A DNA stretch of 64,000 bases from Chitinophaga niabensis (GCF_900129465.1 NZ_FSRA01000002.1:1674001-1738000), one strand, 5' to 3'. Shown: positions 16,410 through 25,563, counted from the first letter of the stretch. Numbers and translations: made by a program. The notes: generated by a model from the sequence alone, not told the origin.

Positions 16410-16998
16410 ATGAACAAAAATACCTGGGATAGCTGGACAGGAAATAGGGAATGGATCCTCGATATTGCTAAAAGGAGGCAATGGGATATCCTTGAAGACT
16501 TAGCTATACAGCCCGTAGTGAGCGAAGTTGAAGTTGACAAAGCAATTAGAAATTTAGAAATTAAATTACCAACTGATTTTATTGAGGTACTCACTAATTA
16601 TTCCGGAGGGGTAAGTTTTTTATTTCAAATTGAAGGAACCGGTCCTGAAGGAAAATATCGGCAAATTTTTTCAGCTTGAAGACCCTGCTGAAGACTATAA
16701 CAAAGTATGGCATAACAAGACGCCAATTATCAGCGTCGCAACTGGTGACTTAATTGCCTTCGATACTTCCGTAGGAACAAGCGAATTTCCTGTCGTCTAT
16801 CTTAGCCAAGATAGTGGCGACTTTCATGGTAAACGGCTTGGACATAACTTTATAGACTTCATTACAAGATGGAGCAACATTGGTTGCTTTGGACCAGAGG
16901 ACTGACAATTTGAGCCATTCCACAGCAACAAGCAAAATATATTGGAATTGGAGGGGGATAAAGTAAATGGCTGGAAAAATTGGTTAACGAACTATTGA
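16410..16998 (+). pseudogene. SMI1/KNR4-family immunity-type gene with a frameshift and a nonsense codon
   Basis: The first frame (16410-16679) gives TWDSWTGNREWILDIAKRR to GKYRQIFSA. The continuation FQLEDPAEDYNKVW to IGCFGPED lies in the next frame and stops at TGA 16903-16905. Removing one T from the T6 run near 16666-16671 joins them as RQIFQLEDP. After the TGA the same frame stays open for 30 codons (QFEPFHSNKQNILELEGDKV, then NGWKNWLTNY) to a second TGA at 16996-16998. Relatives commonly read GPEDWQ here, so TGA most likely replaces a TGG Trp codon. Two independent lesions argue for true decay. SMI1/KNR4 proteins often neutralise contact-dependent or polymorphic toxins. Confidence 0.75.
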
Positions 16999-17016
16999 AA
17001 ATTAAAGCCTGAACTT

Positions 17017-17391
17017 ATGAGGAGTATTTTATTGGTTTGGATGATATTCACAGTATCGTGCCTGCAAAAAGCACCAGATAAAAGGGCCAGCGCTGTAAAA
17101 AAGGATGAAACTGCTTTGCTATGGACAGATTACCGTATTGGAGAACTGCCACCAGAAGGGTATTATGATGCAATAGATAGCGTGGTTAAAAAGTGGAATA
17201 TCAATTATAAAAGAGTGGAAGGAGGTTGCGAAGCAACTGTAAAAGATAAGGAAAAGCACGAAGCAGGAAATGCCGGATATTTCCAGGAGTTGGAAAAACA
17301 ATATGGAAAACACTGGAGAGAGCAATTTAATAAAGAGGTAAGAGAATTGGACAGCATTTTGAAGTCAAAGAAGGTACACTTGGTAGAATAG
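17017..17391 (+). CDS. Small lipoprotein of unknown function
   Basis: This 124-residue protein has a short signal ending in FTVSC (C15), suggesting lipid attachment. The mature part is highly charged and helical (YYDAIDSVVKKWNINYKRVE, then ELEKQYGKHWREQFNKEVRE). It contains one further cysteine (GGCEATVKD). No family is recognised. It lies 18 nt after the end of the decayed SMI1/KNR4 gene, at the right end of the accessory stretch. Confidence 0.65.
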   Translation: MRSILLVWMIFTVSCLQKAPDKRASAVKKDETALLWTDYRIGELPPEGYYDAIDSVVKKWNINYKRVEGGCEATVKDKEKHEAGNAGYFQELEKQYGKHWREQFNKEVRELDSILKSKKVHLVE

Positions 17392-17426
17392 CGCTCCCTG
17401 CTCTGAAGTAATCCCCGGAGAAAGCA

Positions 17427-18395
17427 TTATAGACTTTCCGCATTCATCTTTATATGCCGCAATACTCTGCCGTGAATTTCGTGAATAATATAATTACTCC
17501 ATAGCCTCCAGTAAATGGCGGGACGAATATTATGATAATACCACGTTGTACCCTCGAGTAACGTATGTCCATTAGGCAATGCAGTCAATTTGAACTGCCC
17601 GCATTTAGAAACAAAATAATCATGTAGATGTGGTGCATCAACATTCCAGAAGGTAAGTTCTTTCATAGGGGCCGGCTGCTCCAGCACATCAAATTTAAGT
17701 AACCGCGGGGCATCCCATACCGTAATAGGTTCAACAAAGCTACCCGTGGTGAAGTTGCAATGCCTGATGGCGCCTACGCCTGATCCTTCTATTTTCGCAT
17801 TGATGGGATAAGCAATACCTGTTTTGAAAAGTAGCTCCGTGGGCTCGTTGAGTTGCGGGAATTCAACCACATTCTTCCATACCGTTTGAGGATCGGCATT
17901 TATTTCGATGGAGGTTACCACTGCATTCAATTCTGGCGGCGAGTTCCTTTCTATAAATGAAATTAATGGAATGCTGCCTATCAGTATTACCATTATAGTG
18001 GGAGCTTTCCCTGGTAGCTTAGTTATCATCCAATAGCCAAACAGGCTTCCTGTTAACGACAGCGCAATTCCTATCGGGGCCGACATTAAAATGCATATTA
18101 AACCCTCCATGCCCAAAGCGAGAAGCCCTGTGGCGTAAATTAAAAGTGCTAACAGGCCCAGCTTCAGGAAAGAGCCAAAGCTTGTAGGCTTCTTGCTGCC
18201 ATAACCATATAGCACCGTTGTGCCAAACCCGATAAAAAGAGGAAGGAAAATAAACAGCGCAATGCCATAATCTGTAAACTTATAAAACATCACTGCTGTC
18301 AGTAGCCAGGAAATGACGGTGGTTACACCAATGGCTAGCCATTTGCGCGGCTGGTGGTTCACAGGTGGGATATTTTCTTCTGGTAACTGTTCCAT
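17427..18395 (-). CDS. Membrane protein with C-terminal SRPBCC (START-like) domain
   Basis: This 322-residue protein has four to five membrane helices in residues about 18-150. A soluble SRPBCC-type domain follows (about 160-315), marked by VVTSIEINADPQTVWKNVV, GIAYPINAKIEGSGVGAIRH and LLEGTTWYYHNIRPAIYWRL. SRPBCC domains bind hydrophobic ligands in a deep pocket, so a role with a membrane-derived small molecule or lipid is possible. The gene is preceded by the tRNA-Arg terminator, so it must use its own promoter. No specific partner is visible. Confidence 0.75.
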   Translation of the reverse strand: MEQLPEENIPPVNHQPRKWLAIGVTTVISWLLTAVMFYKFTDYGIALFIFLPLFIGFGTTVLYGYGSKKPTSFGSFLKLGLLALLIYATGLLALGMEGLICILMSAPIGIALSLTGSLFGYWMITKLPGKAPTIMVILIGSIPLISFIERNSPPELNAVVTSIEINADPQTVWKNVVEFPQLNEPTELLFKTGIAYPINAKIEGSGVGAIRHCNFTTGSFVEPITVWDAPRLLKFDVLEQPAPMKELTFWNVDAPHLHDYFVSKCGQFKLTALPNGHTLLEGTTWYYHNIRPAIYWRLWSNYIIHEIHGRVLRHIKMNAESL

Positions 18396-18418
18396 AGGTT
18401 AAATATAGCAAATTCAAA

Positions 18419-18460
18419 ATACGGAAGGCGCTGGTTTTACCAGCGCCTTCCGTATTTTTT
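18419..18460. terminator. Bidirectional terminator next to tRNA-Arg
   Basis: A perfect 16-bp stem, 18419-18434 paired with 18440-18455, surrounds the loop TTTTA. T-rich tracts follow on both strands. On the minus strand it ends the tRNA transcript. Confidence 0.85.
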
Positions 18461-18462
18461 CG

Positions 18463-18534
18463 TAGCCCGGACAAGAATCGAACTTGTATCTAAAGTTTAG
18501 GAAACTTCTATTCTATCCATTGAACTACCGGGCC
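18463..18534 (-). tRNA. tRNA-Arg (anticodon CCT)
   Basis: Read on the minus strand, a full cloverleaf forms. The 7-bp acceptor stem is GGCCCGG/CCGGGCT with a terminal G-U. The D-arm is GTTC...GAAT and the anticodon stem is GAAGT/ACTTT. The loop TTCCTAA presents CCT, which reads AGG. The T-arm is ACAAG-TTCGATT-CTTGT. The discriminator is A, and CCA is not encoded. It lies between the acyl-CoA synthetase gene and a strong terminator. Confidence 0.92.
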
Positions 18535-18589
18535 AAATCCCCTTCCGGGGAGCGCAAAAATAAGTGTTTTTACCAAATTTCCTTAAATA

Positions 18590-20371
18590 TTATGCATAGA
18601 TCCGCTCAATCTCGTTCCGGTACTTCTCCAGTATCACTTTCCGCTTCAATTTCAGGGTAGGTGTCATTTCCCCGCCATCCACCGTCCATTCATGCGGCAT
18701 CAGCTCAAATTTCTTTACCTGTTCAATATGGTTGAAGAACTGGTTATACTTCTCCACTGCCTGTTTAAAAAGCTCCCGGACCTGCGGATTCTTCAAGCCC
18801 TCTTCATGGCTCGGGAAAGGTATTTTCTGCTTCCTGGCCCAGTCCTCCAGGTTATGGAAATTAGGCACTATCAAGGCCCCTGTGAATTTACGATCGGCAC
18901 CCACCACCATGATCTGCTCAATGAATGGGCTTTCTTTGAATTTATTCTCAATGGGTTGGGGCGCCACAAATTTACCCCCGGAGGTTTTGAACAACTCCTT
19001 TTTCCGGTCGGTGATCTTCAGGAATTTGTTCTGCACCAGCACCCCAATATCCCCTGTATGGAACCATCCGTCCTGGATGGCATCGGCAGTCAGGTCCGGC
19101 CGTTTGTAATACCCGATGGTCACATTGGGGCCTTTGCAGAGGATCTCCCCATCGTCGGCCATTTTCACTTCCACATTGCTGATAACGGGTCCCACGGTTC
19201 CGAACATCCGGTCTTCCTCGTTAAAGCGGTTCACACTGATCACGGGAGAGGTTTCGGTAAGTCCGTAACCTTCCAGGATGGCTATTTGTGCAGCCGTGAA
19301 TATTTTGAGCAGGCGGATCTGGCAAGCCGCCGCACCTGTAACAATGCATTTTATATTACCTCCGAGTGCCTCCCGCCATTTACTGAAAATGAGTTTATTG
19401 GCAATGGAAAGCTTGAGATTATACCAGGGGCCCAGGTTCTTATTGACCTCGTATTGTTTCCCCAGGTCTACGGCCCAATAGAAGAGCGCGCGTTTGATAC
19501 CGGTCAGTTCCAGCCCTTTAGCCATGATCTTTTCATACACTTTCTCCAGCAAACGGGGTACTGTGGTGAAAATACTGGGCTTTACTTCTTTTAAATTATC
19601 TGATATGGTTTCCATGCTTTCCGCATAATATACGGAAACCCCTGCCTGCAGGTAGAGGTAGGTAACCATCCTTTCAAAGATGTGGTTTAAGGGGAGGAAG
19701 CTTAGCGCACGGGCTTCTTCATTTACAGGAAGGTATGGCATACAGGCTGTTACATTACTCATGATGTTCTCATGGCTGAGCATACAGCCCTTTGGAGTGC
19801 CTGTGGTGCCGGAAGTATAAATGATGGTGGCGAGATTTTGTGGAGTGATGCTGTCCATAATAGAAGAAATACGGGCATCGTCTTCCGGTTTGGCCAGGGC
19901 CACAATATCCGTCCAGTGTTTAACCCCATGAATGCGCTCAAAAGAAAAGATCTCCCGGAGGGAGGGAAGTTTATCACGAACGGCTTGTACTTTCTCATAC
20001 ATATCCGCATCCTGCACAAAGAGGAACCGCGTTTCCGCATCATTCAGAATATATTCCAGTTCAGGAATGCTGATGGTAGGGTAGATGGGAACCAGCACCG
20101 CGCCGATCTGCTGACAGGCCAGGTCCGTGAGTATCCATTCCGGCCGGTTAGCACTAATGATGGAGATCTTATCCTGTTTTTCCACGATAAGCTCCTTATC
20201 GCCAATGCCCAGTTGCAAAAGACCGGAACTGAAACGGCGTGCCACGTCTGCTACTTCTGAGGTGCTGTATTTTTTCCACTCACCGTTCACTTTTGCGGCG
20301 AGCATGTCCTGCTTGGAATAGTGCTGCATTTGATATGTTACCACATCAAATAATCGGGTAGGTTGGTGCAT
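18590..20371 (-). CDS. Long-chain acyl-CoA synthetase (AMP-forming)
   Basis: This 593-residue member of the AMP-binding superfamily activates a fatty acid with ATP and CoA. Motifs: the P-loop-like YTSGTTGTPKG, the adenine-binding GYGLTETSPV, WFHTGDIG, the hinge ITDRKKELFKTSGGK, and the catalytic lysine region near the C-terminus (MTPTLKLKRK). The length and lack of a signal fit the FAD15/FadD group used for fatty acid uptake and lipid remodelling. It follows a 2TM-domain gene by 18 nt, probably as one transcript. Confidence 0.93.
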   Translation of the reverse strand: MHQPTRLFDVVTYQMQHYSKQDMLAAKVNGEWKKYSTSEVADVARRFSSGLLQLGIGDKELIVEKQDKISIISANRPEWILTDLACQQIGAVLVPIYPTISIPELEYILNDAETRFLFVQDADMYEKVQAVRDKLPSLREIFSFERIHGVKHWTDIVALAKPEDDARISSIMDSITPQNLATIIYTSGTTGTPKGCMLSHENIMSNVTACMPYLPVNEEARALSFLPLNHIFERMVTYLYLQAGVSVYYAESMETISDNLKEVKPSIFTTVPRLLEKVYEKIMAKGLELTGIKRALFYWAVDLGKQYEVNKNLGPWYNLKLSIANKLIFSKWREALGGNIKCIVTGAAACQIRLLKIFTAAQIAILEGYGLTETSPVISVNRFNEEDRMFGTVGPVISNVEVKMADDGEILCKGPNVTIGYYKRPDLTADAIQDGWFHTGDIGVLVQNKFLKITDRKKELFKTSGGKFVAPQPIENKFKESPFIEQIMVVGADRKFTGALIVPNFHNLEDWARKQKIPFPSHEEGLKNPQVRELFKQAVEKYNQFFNHIEQVKKFELMPHEWTVDGGEMTPTLKLKRKVILEKYRNEIERIYA

Positions 20372-20389
20372 GATTGAAGTATTGAAGTA

Positions 20390-20668
20390 CTAGCCTTTCT
20401 GTTGTTTCTGCTGTAATTTTTCGTATTCACTGGTGGCATCGCCAAAAGTATCTCTGTGATAAGCGTTATAATAGGCGAATGCAAGCCCCAGGCCCCAGCC
20501 TATCATTGGCCATACCGGCCAGGGAAGACCATTATGATCATCTGTGATCAGCCAGATGACCCAGAGGAAACCATTGATGATCAGATAGGTCATCAGGTGG
20601 GTGCGGAACCCCGCCCTGGCTTTTGCTATGCGCCAGAGGCGTTGATCTCTTTGTTCGTTTGTTTCCAT
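20390..20668 (-). CDS. 2TM-domain protein
   Basis: I chose the ATG at 20668 (METNEQRDQRLWRIAKAR). The 92-residue protein has a basic N-terminal helix followed by two membrane helices (about 24-45 and 55-72), with WLITDDHNGLPWPVWPMIGWG between them. This matches the small 2TM domain common in Bacteroidota, sometimes attached to histidine kinases and sometimes standing alone as here. Function is unknown. It lies just upstream of the acyl-CoA synthetase gene, which hints at a membrane lipid link, though that is only positional. Confidence 0.75.
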   Translation of the reverse strand: METNEQRDQRLWRIAKARAGFRTHLMTYLIINGFLWVIWLITDDHNGLPWPVWPMIGWGLGLAFAYYNAYHRDTFGDATSEYEKLQQKQQKG

Positions 20669-20696
20669 ATGAAGAAAGTTGTTATTAAATATAACC

Positions 20697-20727
20697 AAAA
20701 ATCAGGGCAGATGCAAATCTGCCCTGA
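20697..20727 (-). terminator. Terminator of the YceI-like gene
   Basis: TCAGGGCAGAT (20702-20712) pairs perfectly with ATCTGCCCTGA (20717-20727) around GCAA. On the minus strand it is followed by a run of T (20697-20701), 7 nt after the YceI-like stop. Confidence 0.8.
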
Positions 20728-20733
20728 CCCTTC

Positions 20734-21396
20734 TTACTTAGTAACAATCTCAAAATGGATATTGACTATAGAATTGATAAGTTTATCCTGGAGGGATTTA
20801 TCGGCCCGGTAGGTCATGCCCCACTGGGTACGGTCTATATTGAAATTGGCTTCCGCTTTTATCTCCCCTTTCCGCATAACAATCTTGGCAGGGAAAGTGA
20901 TGTTTTTGGTCACATTTTTCATGGTCAGGTTACCCTTGATCATGTGGGTCGCATCTTTCAGGAGTACCTCTTTATCATCTTTAGAGGGATGATAAGTACT
21001 CACCTCCGTGATCTCAAATTTTGCGGTAGGGAAATTAGCGGCATCAAAGAAGTTTTCGCCTCTCAGCTCATCTTCCAGTTTTCGTTTATTGTCCGGCGTA
21101 GCAGCAAGGTCCAGGTTAGCGAGACTATTGATATTGATCGTGAACTGCCCGCCGGTTAAAGTACTGTCTTTGGTAAATAACTGCCCTTCCGTAAAACGGA
21201 AAGAACCTTTATGTTCACCGGTAGGTTTGGTACCCACCCAGTACAATATGCTGGCAGTGGTATCCAGGTGATGGCCATGGCCATCTTCCGGTTTCACGGA
21301 CTGGGCTTCCGTAACCTCCGCTTTATCTGCTTTCGGTACCTGCTGGCAGGCCCCGATGATCAATGAAAGAAAAAGAAGACGAGCAATGATGTGCAT
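20734..21396 (-). CDS. YceI-family lipoprotein
   Basis: This 220-residue protein has a lipoprotein signal (LSLIIGAC, C17). The YceI beta-barrel domain (about residues 48-218) shows SILYWVGTKPTGEHKGSF, GGQFTININSL, LRGENFFDAANFPTAKFEI and ending VNIHFEIV. YceI proteins bind isoprenoid or other lipid-like molecules in a lipocalin-like barrel and are often induced by stress. The His-rich stretch DGHGHHLDTT after the lipid anchor could bind metal. It lies 15 nt downstream of the PaaN-type dehydrogenase end and is probably cotranscribed with it. Confidence 0.88.
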   Translation of the reverse strand: MHIIARLLFLSLIIGACQQVPKADKAEVTEAQSVKPEDGHGHHLDTTASILYWVGTKPTGEHKGSFRFTEGQLFTKDSTLTGGQFTININSLANLDLAATPDNKRKLEDELRGENFFDAANFPTAKFEITEVSTYHPSKDDKEVLLKDATHMIKGNLTMKNVTKNITFPAKIVMRKGEIKAEANFNIDRTQWGMTYRADKSLQDKLINSIVNIHFEIVTK

Positions 21397-21411
21397 ATTA
21401 TTGCGATTTGT

Positions 21412-23067
21412 TTAGTCCACATAAGTTCTGTTCCCCACCCATACAAATCTCTTCACAATGAATTCCGGATTCGTGAAACTGGCATTCCCTGCTGGGTTTC
21501 CTCCTGTTACATGGAAATCCGAGAAGGCAGCATGCTGGTTCACCCAGATGAATCCTGTAAAGTTGAAAGATACCGGTGTGAACGCACTGTTCATGGCATC
21601 GGCAATCTTTTCTTTTACCGTATCATCTGTTGTGTAAGCACCACAGGTAATGGCGCCGTGAGAAATAGCCATCTGGCGGGCCAGTTGTATAGAATGATCT
21701 GTATCTTTTGTTTTCACCAGTAATACTACCGGGCCGAATAATTCTTTCTCAAAAATACCGGTATCAGCAGAGCTCACTTCCAGTACCGTAGGAGAAAAGG
21801 TCCTGGCGCCGGTAAATTCTTCATTGGCAACCGGGGCTCCGCTGAGTAATACTTTCCCGCCAATGTGCTGTGCATCTTTCACCCGTTGCACGGTGTCGTC
21901 ATTCTGAACGGCGCCAAGTGTGCCTGCTCCCATTTTAGGATTATTCACCAGGGCTACGATAGCATCTTTGAATTTGGTAGCTACTTCATTAAAGCTCAGT
22001 TTGCCGTTAGGTGTATTCACACCGGATTCAGGAATGAAGAAATTCTGCGGGGCAGTACACATCTGGCCGGAATAAAGGCTCACGGAAAAGGCCAGGTTGT
22101 TCAGCACGGCGTCTATATCTTTTACCGAATCCAGGATCACAGAGTTCACACCTGCTTTTTCTGTAAATACGGTTTTGTTCTTCAATGATTCCACGTAATT
22201 GCCGAAGCTGCTGCCACCGGTATAATCGATCAGTGCAATTTCAGGGTGTTCACACAGTTCTTTGGTGACCAGGTGTTCACTGCTGTCTGCTGCAAGCTGG
22301 CAGGTATAAGGGTCCTGTCCGTTTTCTTCCAGTACCTGCTGTATAGCCGCTACCACAATGGCAATCGGCAATACTGCTTTAGGATGTGGTTTAACAATAA
22401 CAGCATTACCTGTGATAAGGTCTGCATACATACCCGGCAGGGAATTCCATACCGGGAAAGTGCTGCAGCCGATCACCAGGCCTAGGCCCCTGGGAATGGC
22501 TTTGAACGTCTTTTCCAGTTTGATGCTGATCTTACCCATGGGCTTTTCCCAGGTCTGTTGTTCCGGGAAATGCTGCAATTGCTGATATCCCATGGCAATT
22601 GCTTCCAGGGCACGGTCGTTGGCATGCGGGCCACTGGCCTGGAAGCTCATCATAAAGCTCTGGCCTGTAGTATGCATGGTAGCGTGTGCAATGGTAAAGA
22701 AATGGTCCTTGATCTTTTCCAACGTTTCGGTAAGGATGCTGGCCCTGTCTGCCACAGATAACTGCGCCCAGCGGGAGCCGGCACGTTTACCTGCTTTTAC
22801 CAGTTCATCAACAGCAATAACAGGATAAGTAATGCCAAGCGGTTCCCTTGTATAGGGAGAAACTTCTTCACCTGCCCATCCTTCTGTAACTTTTTGTTTT
22901 AAAAGGGAAAAGGGTTTGTTCAGCATATCCTTAAATGTGGCCTCTCCCTGTGGAGGAGCTTCTTCACCATATGCTTTGGGGTGTTCAGGATACTGTGCGT
23001 AAAAAGTGCGTTCGTGGTTCGCTTTTACGGCGTTGTCAATAATGTTTTGGTGTTTTGCGATCAGCAT
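21412..23067 (-). CDS. paaN: PaaN-type aldehyde dehydrogenase (phenylacetate degradation protein PaaN family)
   Basis: I chose ATG 23067 (MLIAKHQNIIDNAVKANHER), giving 551 residues. It is an aldehyde dehydrogenase-fold enzyme with KPHPKAVLPIAIVVAAI, DYTGGSSFGNYVE, a glutamate in FTEKAGVNS, and the nucleophile cysteine in GQMCTAPQNFF. The N-terminal extension and the motif set match the PaaN group, which oxidises the ring-cleavage aldehyde in some phenylacetate pathways. No paaABCDE genes are in the window, so that pathway role is not supported by context; a different aldehyde substrate is possible. A YceI lipoprotein gene follows. Confidence 0.8.
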   Translation of the reverse strand: MLIAKHQNIIDNAVKANHERTFYAQYPEHPKAYGEEAPPQGEATFKDMLNKPFSLLKQKVTEGWAGEEVSPYTREPLGITYPVIAVDELVKAGKRAGSRWAQLSVADRASILTETLEKIKDHFFTIAHATMHTTGQSFMMSFQASGPHANDRALEAIAMGYQQLQHFPEQQTWEKPMGKISIKLEKTFKAIPRGLGLVIGCSTFPVWNSLPGMYADLITGNAVIVKPHPKAVLPIAIVVAAIQQVLEENGQDPYTCQLAADSSEHLVTKELCEHPEIALIDYTGGSSFGNYVESLKNKTVFTEKAGVNSVILDSVKDIDAVLNNLAFSVSLYSGQMCTAPQNFFIPESGVNTPNGKLSFNEVATKFKDAIVALVNNPKMGAGTLGAVQNDDTVQRVKDAQHIGGKVLLSGAPVANEEFTGARTFSPTVLEVSSADTGIFEKELFGPVVLLVKTKDTDHSIQLARQMAISHGAITCGAYTTDDTVKEKIADAMNSAFTPVSFNFTGFIWVNQHAAFSDFHVTGGNPAGNASFTNPEFIVKRFVWVGNRTYVD

Positions 23068-23163
23068 AATCCTATAGTTTAGATTCGTGTTGTAGTATTG
23101 AAACGGCACACTATGCTGGTTCTCCCGATATGGTCGGGGGCTGGTTTACAGGATGGTCATCTT

Positions 23164-24252
23164 TTACTTAATAGTAGCCAGTCTGCCGGTATTGTAAAAT
23201 TCTTCGTCCCTCAGCTTCAATGGATGATTCCGCTGAAAAGCAGAAAAGGAATCGTATTCTGCTTTATGGAGGTTGGTCCATGCTTTATATTCTGCCTGGT
23301 TGGAAACAGGGCCGAAAAGCCATTGATTATACGCCTCGAACATACCCTCCTTTAGTAACTTGCGTTGAAAATCAAACAGTGCGTATGGATATCTTACACC
23401 GTAAAAATTATACCAATCTAATAAGAACCTCGTACGTAACATGATCAGCGATTCCGGCTCAATACCGGTGGCAATCACACTCACCTGTTTCGCCATCACG
23501 CTTTTAAAACTATCCATGAAACCTGTCTCTGCCTCCTTGCTGCCTTTTTTACTTTTCTTATCTGATGTTTCCACCGGCACACTGTTGAAGATAGCCGGGT
23601 CATCGAATAATTTTTTATAACATTCCAGCACAATTTCCCTTACTTCAGCTGTACGGGTGGTAAAGCTTTCAAGGTTGATGAAAGTTTCCCCGTAGAGGAT
23701 AGCCCAGATGGGTTCTTTCGTCCACAGGTAACTGCGGGCGGCATGATAATAATTACCGGGGAAGTTGGGATCTGTTTCGATGCCCTTCACCCATTGACGG
23801 AGTGCGCCGTCGAAATTCTTCATGTTCTGCAGCAGGTCGCCATAATCATTATACAGCTCTCCGCTTTTGGGGAATTTCTTCAATCCCCTGACATATAATT
23901 TCTCTGCTCCTTTCCAGTCTTGCTTAGCCTGGTATATATTACCGGCTATCTGAAAGAGGTGGATGTCTGCATCTTTCTTATCTACCAATGGAGACACTAC
24001 GGTATATGCCCTGTTGTAATCACCTTTCAGGTAATAGGCAAAAGCGAGGTCCTGTTTCAATTGAATATCGTCTGGCGCAGACTGGATTGCCTGGTTGAGT
24101 ACCAGGATAGCATTGGCATAATCGCCGCTCCGCAGGAAGTTGCGGGCAGTGGTTTGCAGTTCACTATTGTCCTGTGCGGCTGCCCACTGAAAGGTAAGCA
24201 TTCCCGCCAGCACAAGGGTCCATCTTTTAGCAGCCTTTTGCCATTCCATCAT
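23164..24252 (-). CDS. Exported tetratricopeptide-repeat protein
   Basis: This 362-residue protein has a signal peptide (LVLAGMLTFQWAAAQ). Three to four TPR-like repeats follow (about 28-190), such as GDYANAILVLNQAIQSAPDD, GDYNRAYTVVSPLVDKKDAD, QDWKGAEKLYVRGLKKFPKS and KNFDGALRQWVKGIETDPNF. The C-terminal half is a helical region without repeats. TPR domains act as protein-docking scaffolds; a periplasmic assembly role is likely, partner unknown. The gene stands alone, with a clear terminator just upstream belonging to the next transcript. Confidence 0.82.
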   Translation of the reverse strand: MMEWQKAAKRWTLVLAGMLTFQWAAAQDNSELQTTARNFLRSGDYANAILVLNQAIQSAPDDIQLKQDLAFAYYLKGDYNRAYTVVSPLVDKKDADIHLFQIAGNIYQAKQDWKGAEKLYVRGLKKFPKSGELYNDYGDLLQNMKNFDGALRQWVKGIETDPNFPGNYYHAARSYLWTKEPIWAILYGETFINLESFTTRTAEVREIVLECYKKLFDDPAIFNSVPVETSDKKSKKGSKEAETGFMDSFKSVMAKQVSVIATGIEPESLIMLRTRFLLDWYNFYGVRYPYALFDFQRKLLKEGMFEAYNQWLFGPVSNQAEYKAWTNLHKAEYDSFSAFQRNHPLKLRDEEFYNTGRLATIK

Positions 24253-24277
24253 TCAATGCGTTTTATGTAAATGTAAG

Positions 24278-24314
24278 AAAAAAGCGTTGACCCCGGAGCA
24301 AGGCGGGGTCAACG
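24278..24314 (-). terminator. Terminator of the DUF1015 gene
   Basis: CGTTGACCCC (24285-24294) pairs with GGGGTCAACG (24305-24314). On the minus strand the stem is followed by a T-run. It lies 14 nt after the DUF1015 stop codon. Confidence 0.82.
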
Positions 24315-24327
24315 TTTCAGATCATTA

Positions 24328-25563
24328 TCAGATCAGATGTGTTAACAGCCCGTCCCTGAGCTTAGGTTCAAACCAGGTGGATTTGGGAGGCATTACATTA
24401 CCACTGTCTGCAATATCAAAAAGTTGCTGAATGGTTACGGGGTAAAGGGCAAAAGCTACCTGCATCTCGCCACTGTCCACTCTCTTCACCAGCTCACCCA
24501 GTCCGCGGATACCGCCTACAAAGTCGATCCTTTTGTCTGTACGGGGATCACGGATACCCAGGTGTTTGTCCAGGATATTGTTCTGCAGGATGGTCACATC
24601 CAGGATCCCGATGGGGTCTGCTGAGTAAGTTCCTTCCCTAGCAACGAGGTGGTACCAGGTATGGTCAAGGTACATGGTGATCTCATGCAGCATGGCAGGT
24701 TTTTGCTCATGATGGCCAACAGCTTCCACGGTAAAATCATATTCCAGGCGGGATAGGAAGTCCTCTTTGCTATGCCCGTTCAGGTCTTTCACCAGGCGGT
24801 TATAATCCAGGATCGCTAGTTCGCTGGCCGGGAAGATGGTGGTCAGGAAGTAGTTCAGATTAGCATCGCTGTTAATGTCTTCGCCGGAGGCTTTTTGTAC
24901 CAATGCGGCTGAAGCTGCACGGTGATGGCCATCCGCGATATAAGTGGCGGGTACTTTTTCTGCAAAAAGACGGGTGATCTCGTCTCCCACAGAAGCTTCA
25001 TTCACTACCCAGATGGTGTGGCTGATGCCATCTTCTGCCGTGAAATCATATACCGGCCGCTGGTTTTGCTGCCAGTGGCTGATTAGGGTATTTAGTTCCG
25101 GCACATCATTATAGGCCAGGAACACGTTCCCTGTCTGGGCGCGGGTGGTGGTGATATGATTGATACGGTCCAGTTCTTTATCCGGCCGGGTGAATTCATG
25201 CTTTTTAATGATGCCTTTATTATAGTCATCAATAGAGGAAGCACATACCAGCCCTGTTTGGGAGCGCCCGTCCATCACCAGTTTATAGATATAATAACAT
25301 GGCTGTTCTTCGTGGAATAAAGTGCCGGATGTTTGCAGGTTCTGAAGATTTTCAGCTGCTTTTGCATATACCGCCTCACTGTGAATGTCTGTTCCTTCCG
25401 GCAGATCTATTTCAGATTTGGAAACATGGTAGAAGGAATTGGGATTTCCTGCTGCCGCTTCCGCTGCTTCTTTAGAATTTAATACATCATAAGGCCTTGC
25501 GGCTACCTCTTTTGCCAACGCCGGTTGCGGACGTAATGCCCGGAAAGGTTTGATAATTGCCAT
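24328..25563 (-). CDS. DUF1015 family protein
   Basis: The start is ATG 25563 (MAIIKPFRALRPQP); the longer frame reads back through a terminator. The 411-residue cytosolic protein carries the family signatures PYDVLNSKEA, SFYHVSKSEIDLPEG, the central YIADGHHRAASAAL and HLGIRDPRTDKRIDFVGG. The YIADGHHR block resembles the ParB/Srx-type nucleotide-binding GxxR motif seen in serine kinases. DUF1015 genes are often found with serine biosynthesis genes, and here serC is directly upstream. A role in serine metabolism is inferred; the biochemical activity is not established. Confidence 0.82.
   Translation of the reverse strand: MAIIKPFRALRPQPALAKEVAARPYDVLNSKEAAEAAAGNPNSFYHVSKSEIDLPEGTDIHSEAVYAKAAENLQNLQTSGTLFHEEQPCYYIYKLVMDGRSQTGLVCASSIDDYNKGIIKKHEFTRPDKELDRINHITTTRAQTGNVFLAYNDVPELNTLISHWQQNQRPVYDFTAEDGISHTIWVVNEASVGDEITRLFAEKVPATYIADGHHRAASAALVQKASGEDINSDANLNYFLTTIFPASELAILDYNRLVKDLNGHSKEDFLSRLEYDFTVEAVGHHEQKPAMLHEITMYLDHTWYHLVAREGTYSADPIGILDVTILQNNILDKHLGIRDPRTDKRIDFVGGIRGLGELVKRVDSGEMQVAFALYPVTIQQLFDIADSGNVMPPKSTWFEPKLRDGLLTHLI

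Noticed and set aside
18692..19594. A 300-codon frame antisense to the acyl-CoA synthetase
   Set aside because: The minus strand carries all adenylation motifs; the plus-strand frame has no domain signature and is typical shadow coding.
21412..23067. Phenylacetate degradation operon
   Set aside because: Only the PaaN-like dehydrogenase is present; no epoxidase or other paa genes lie nearby.
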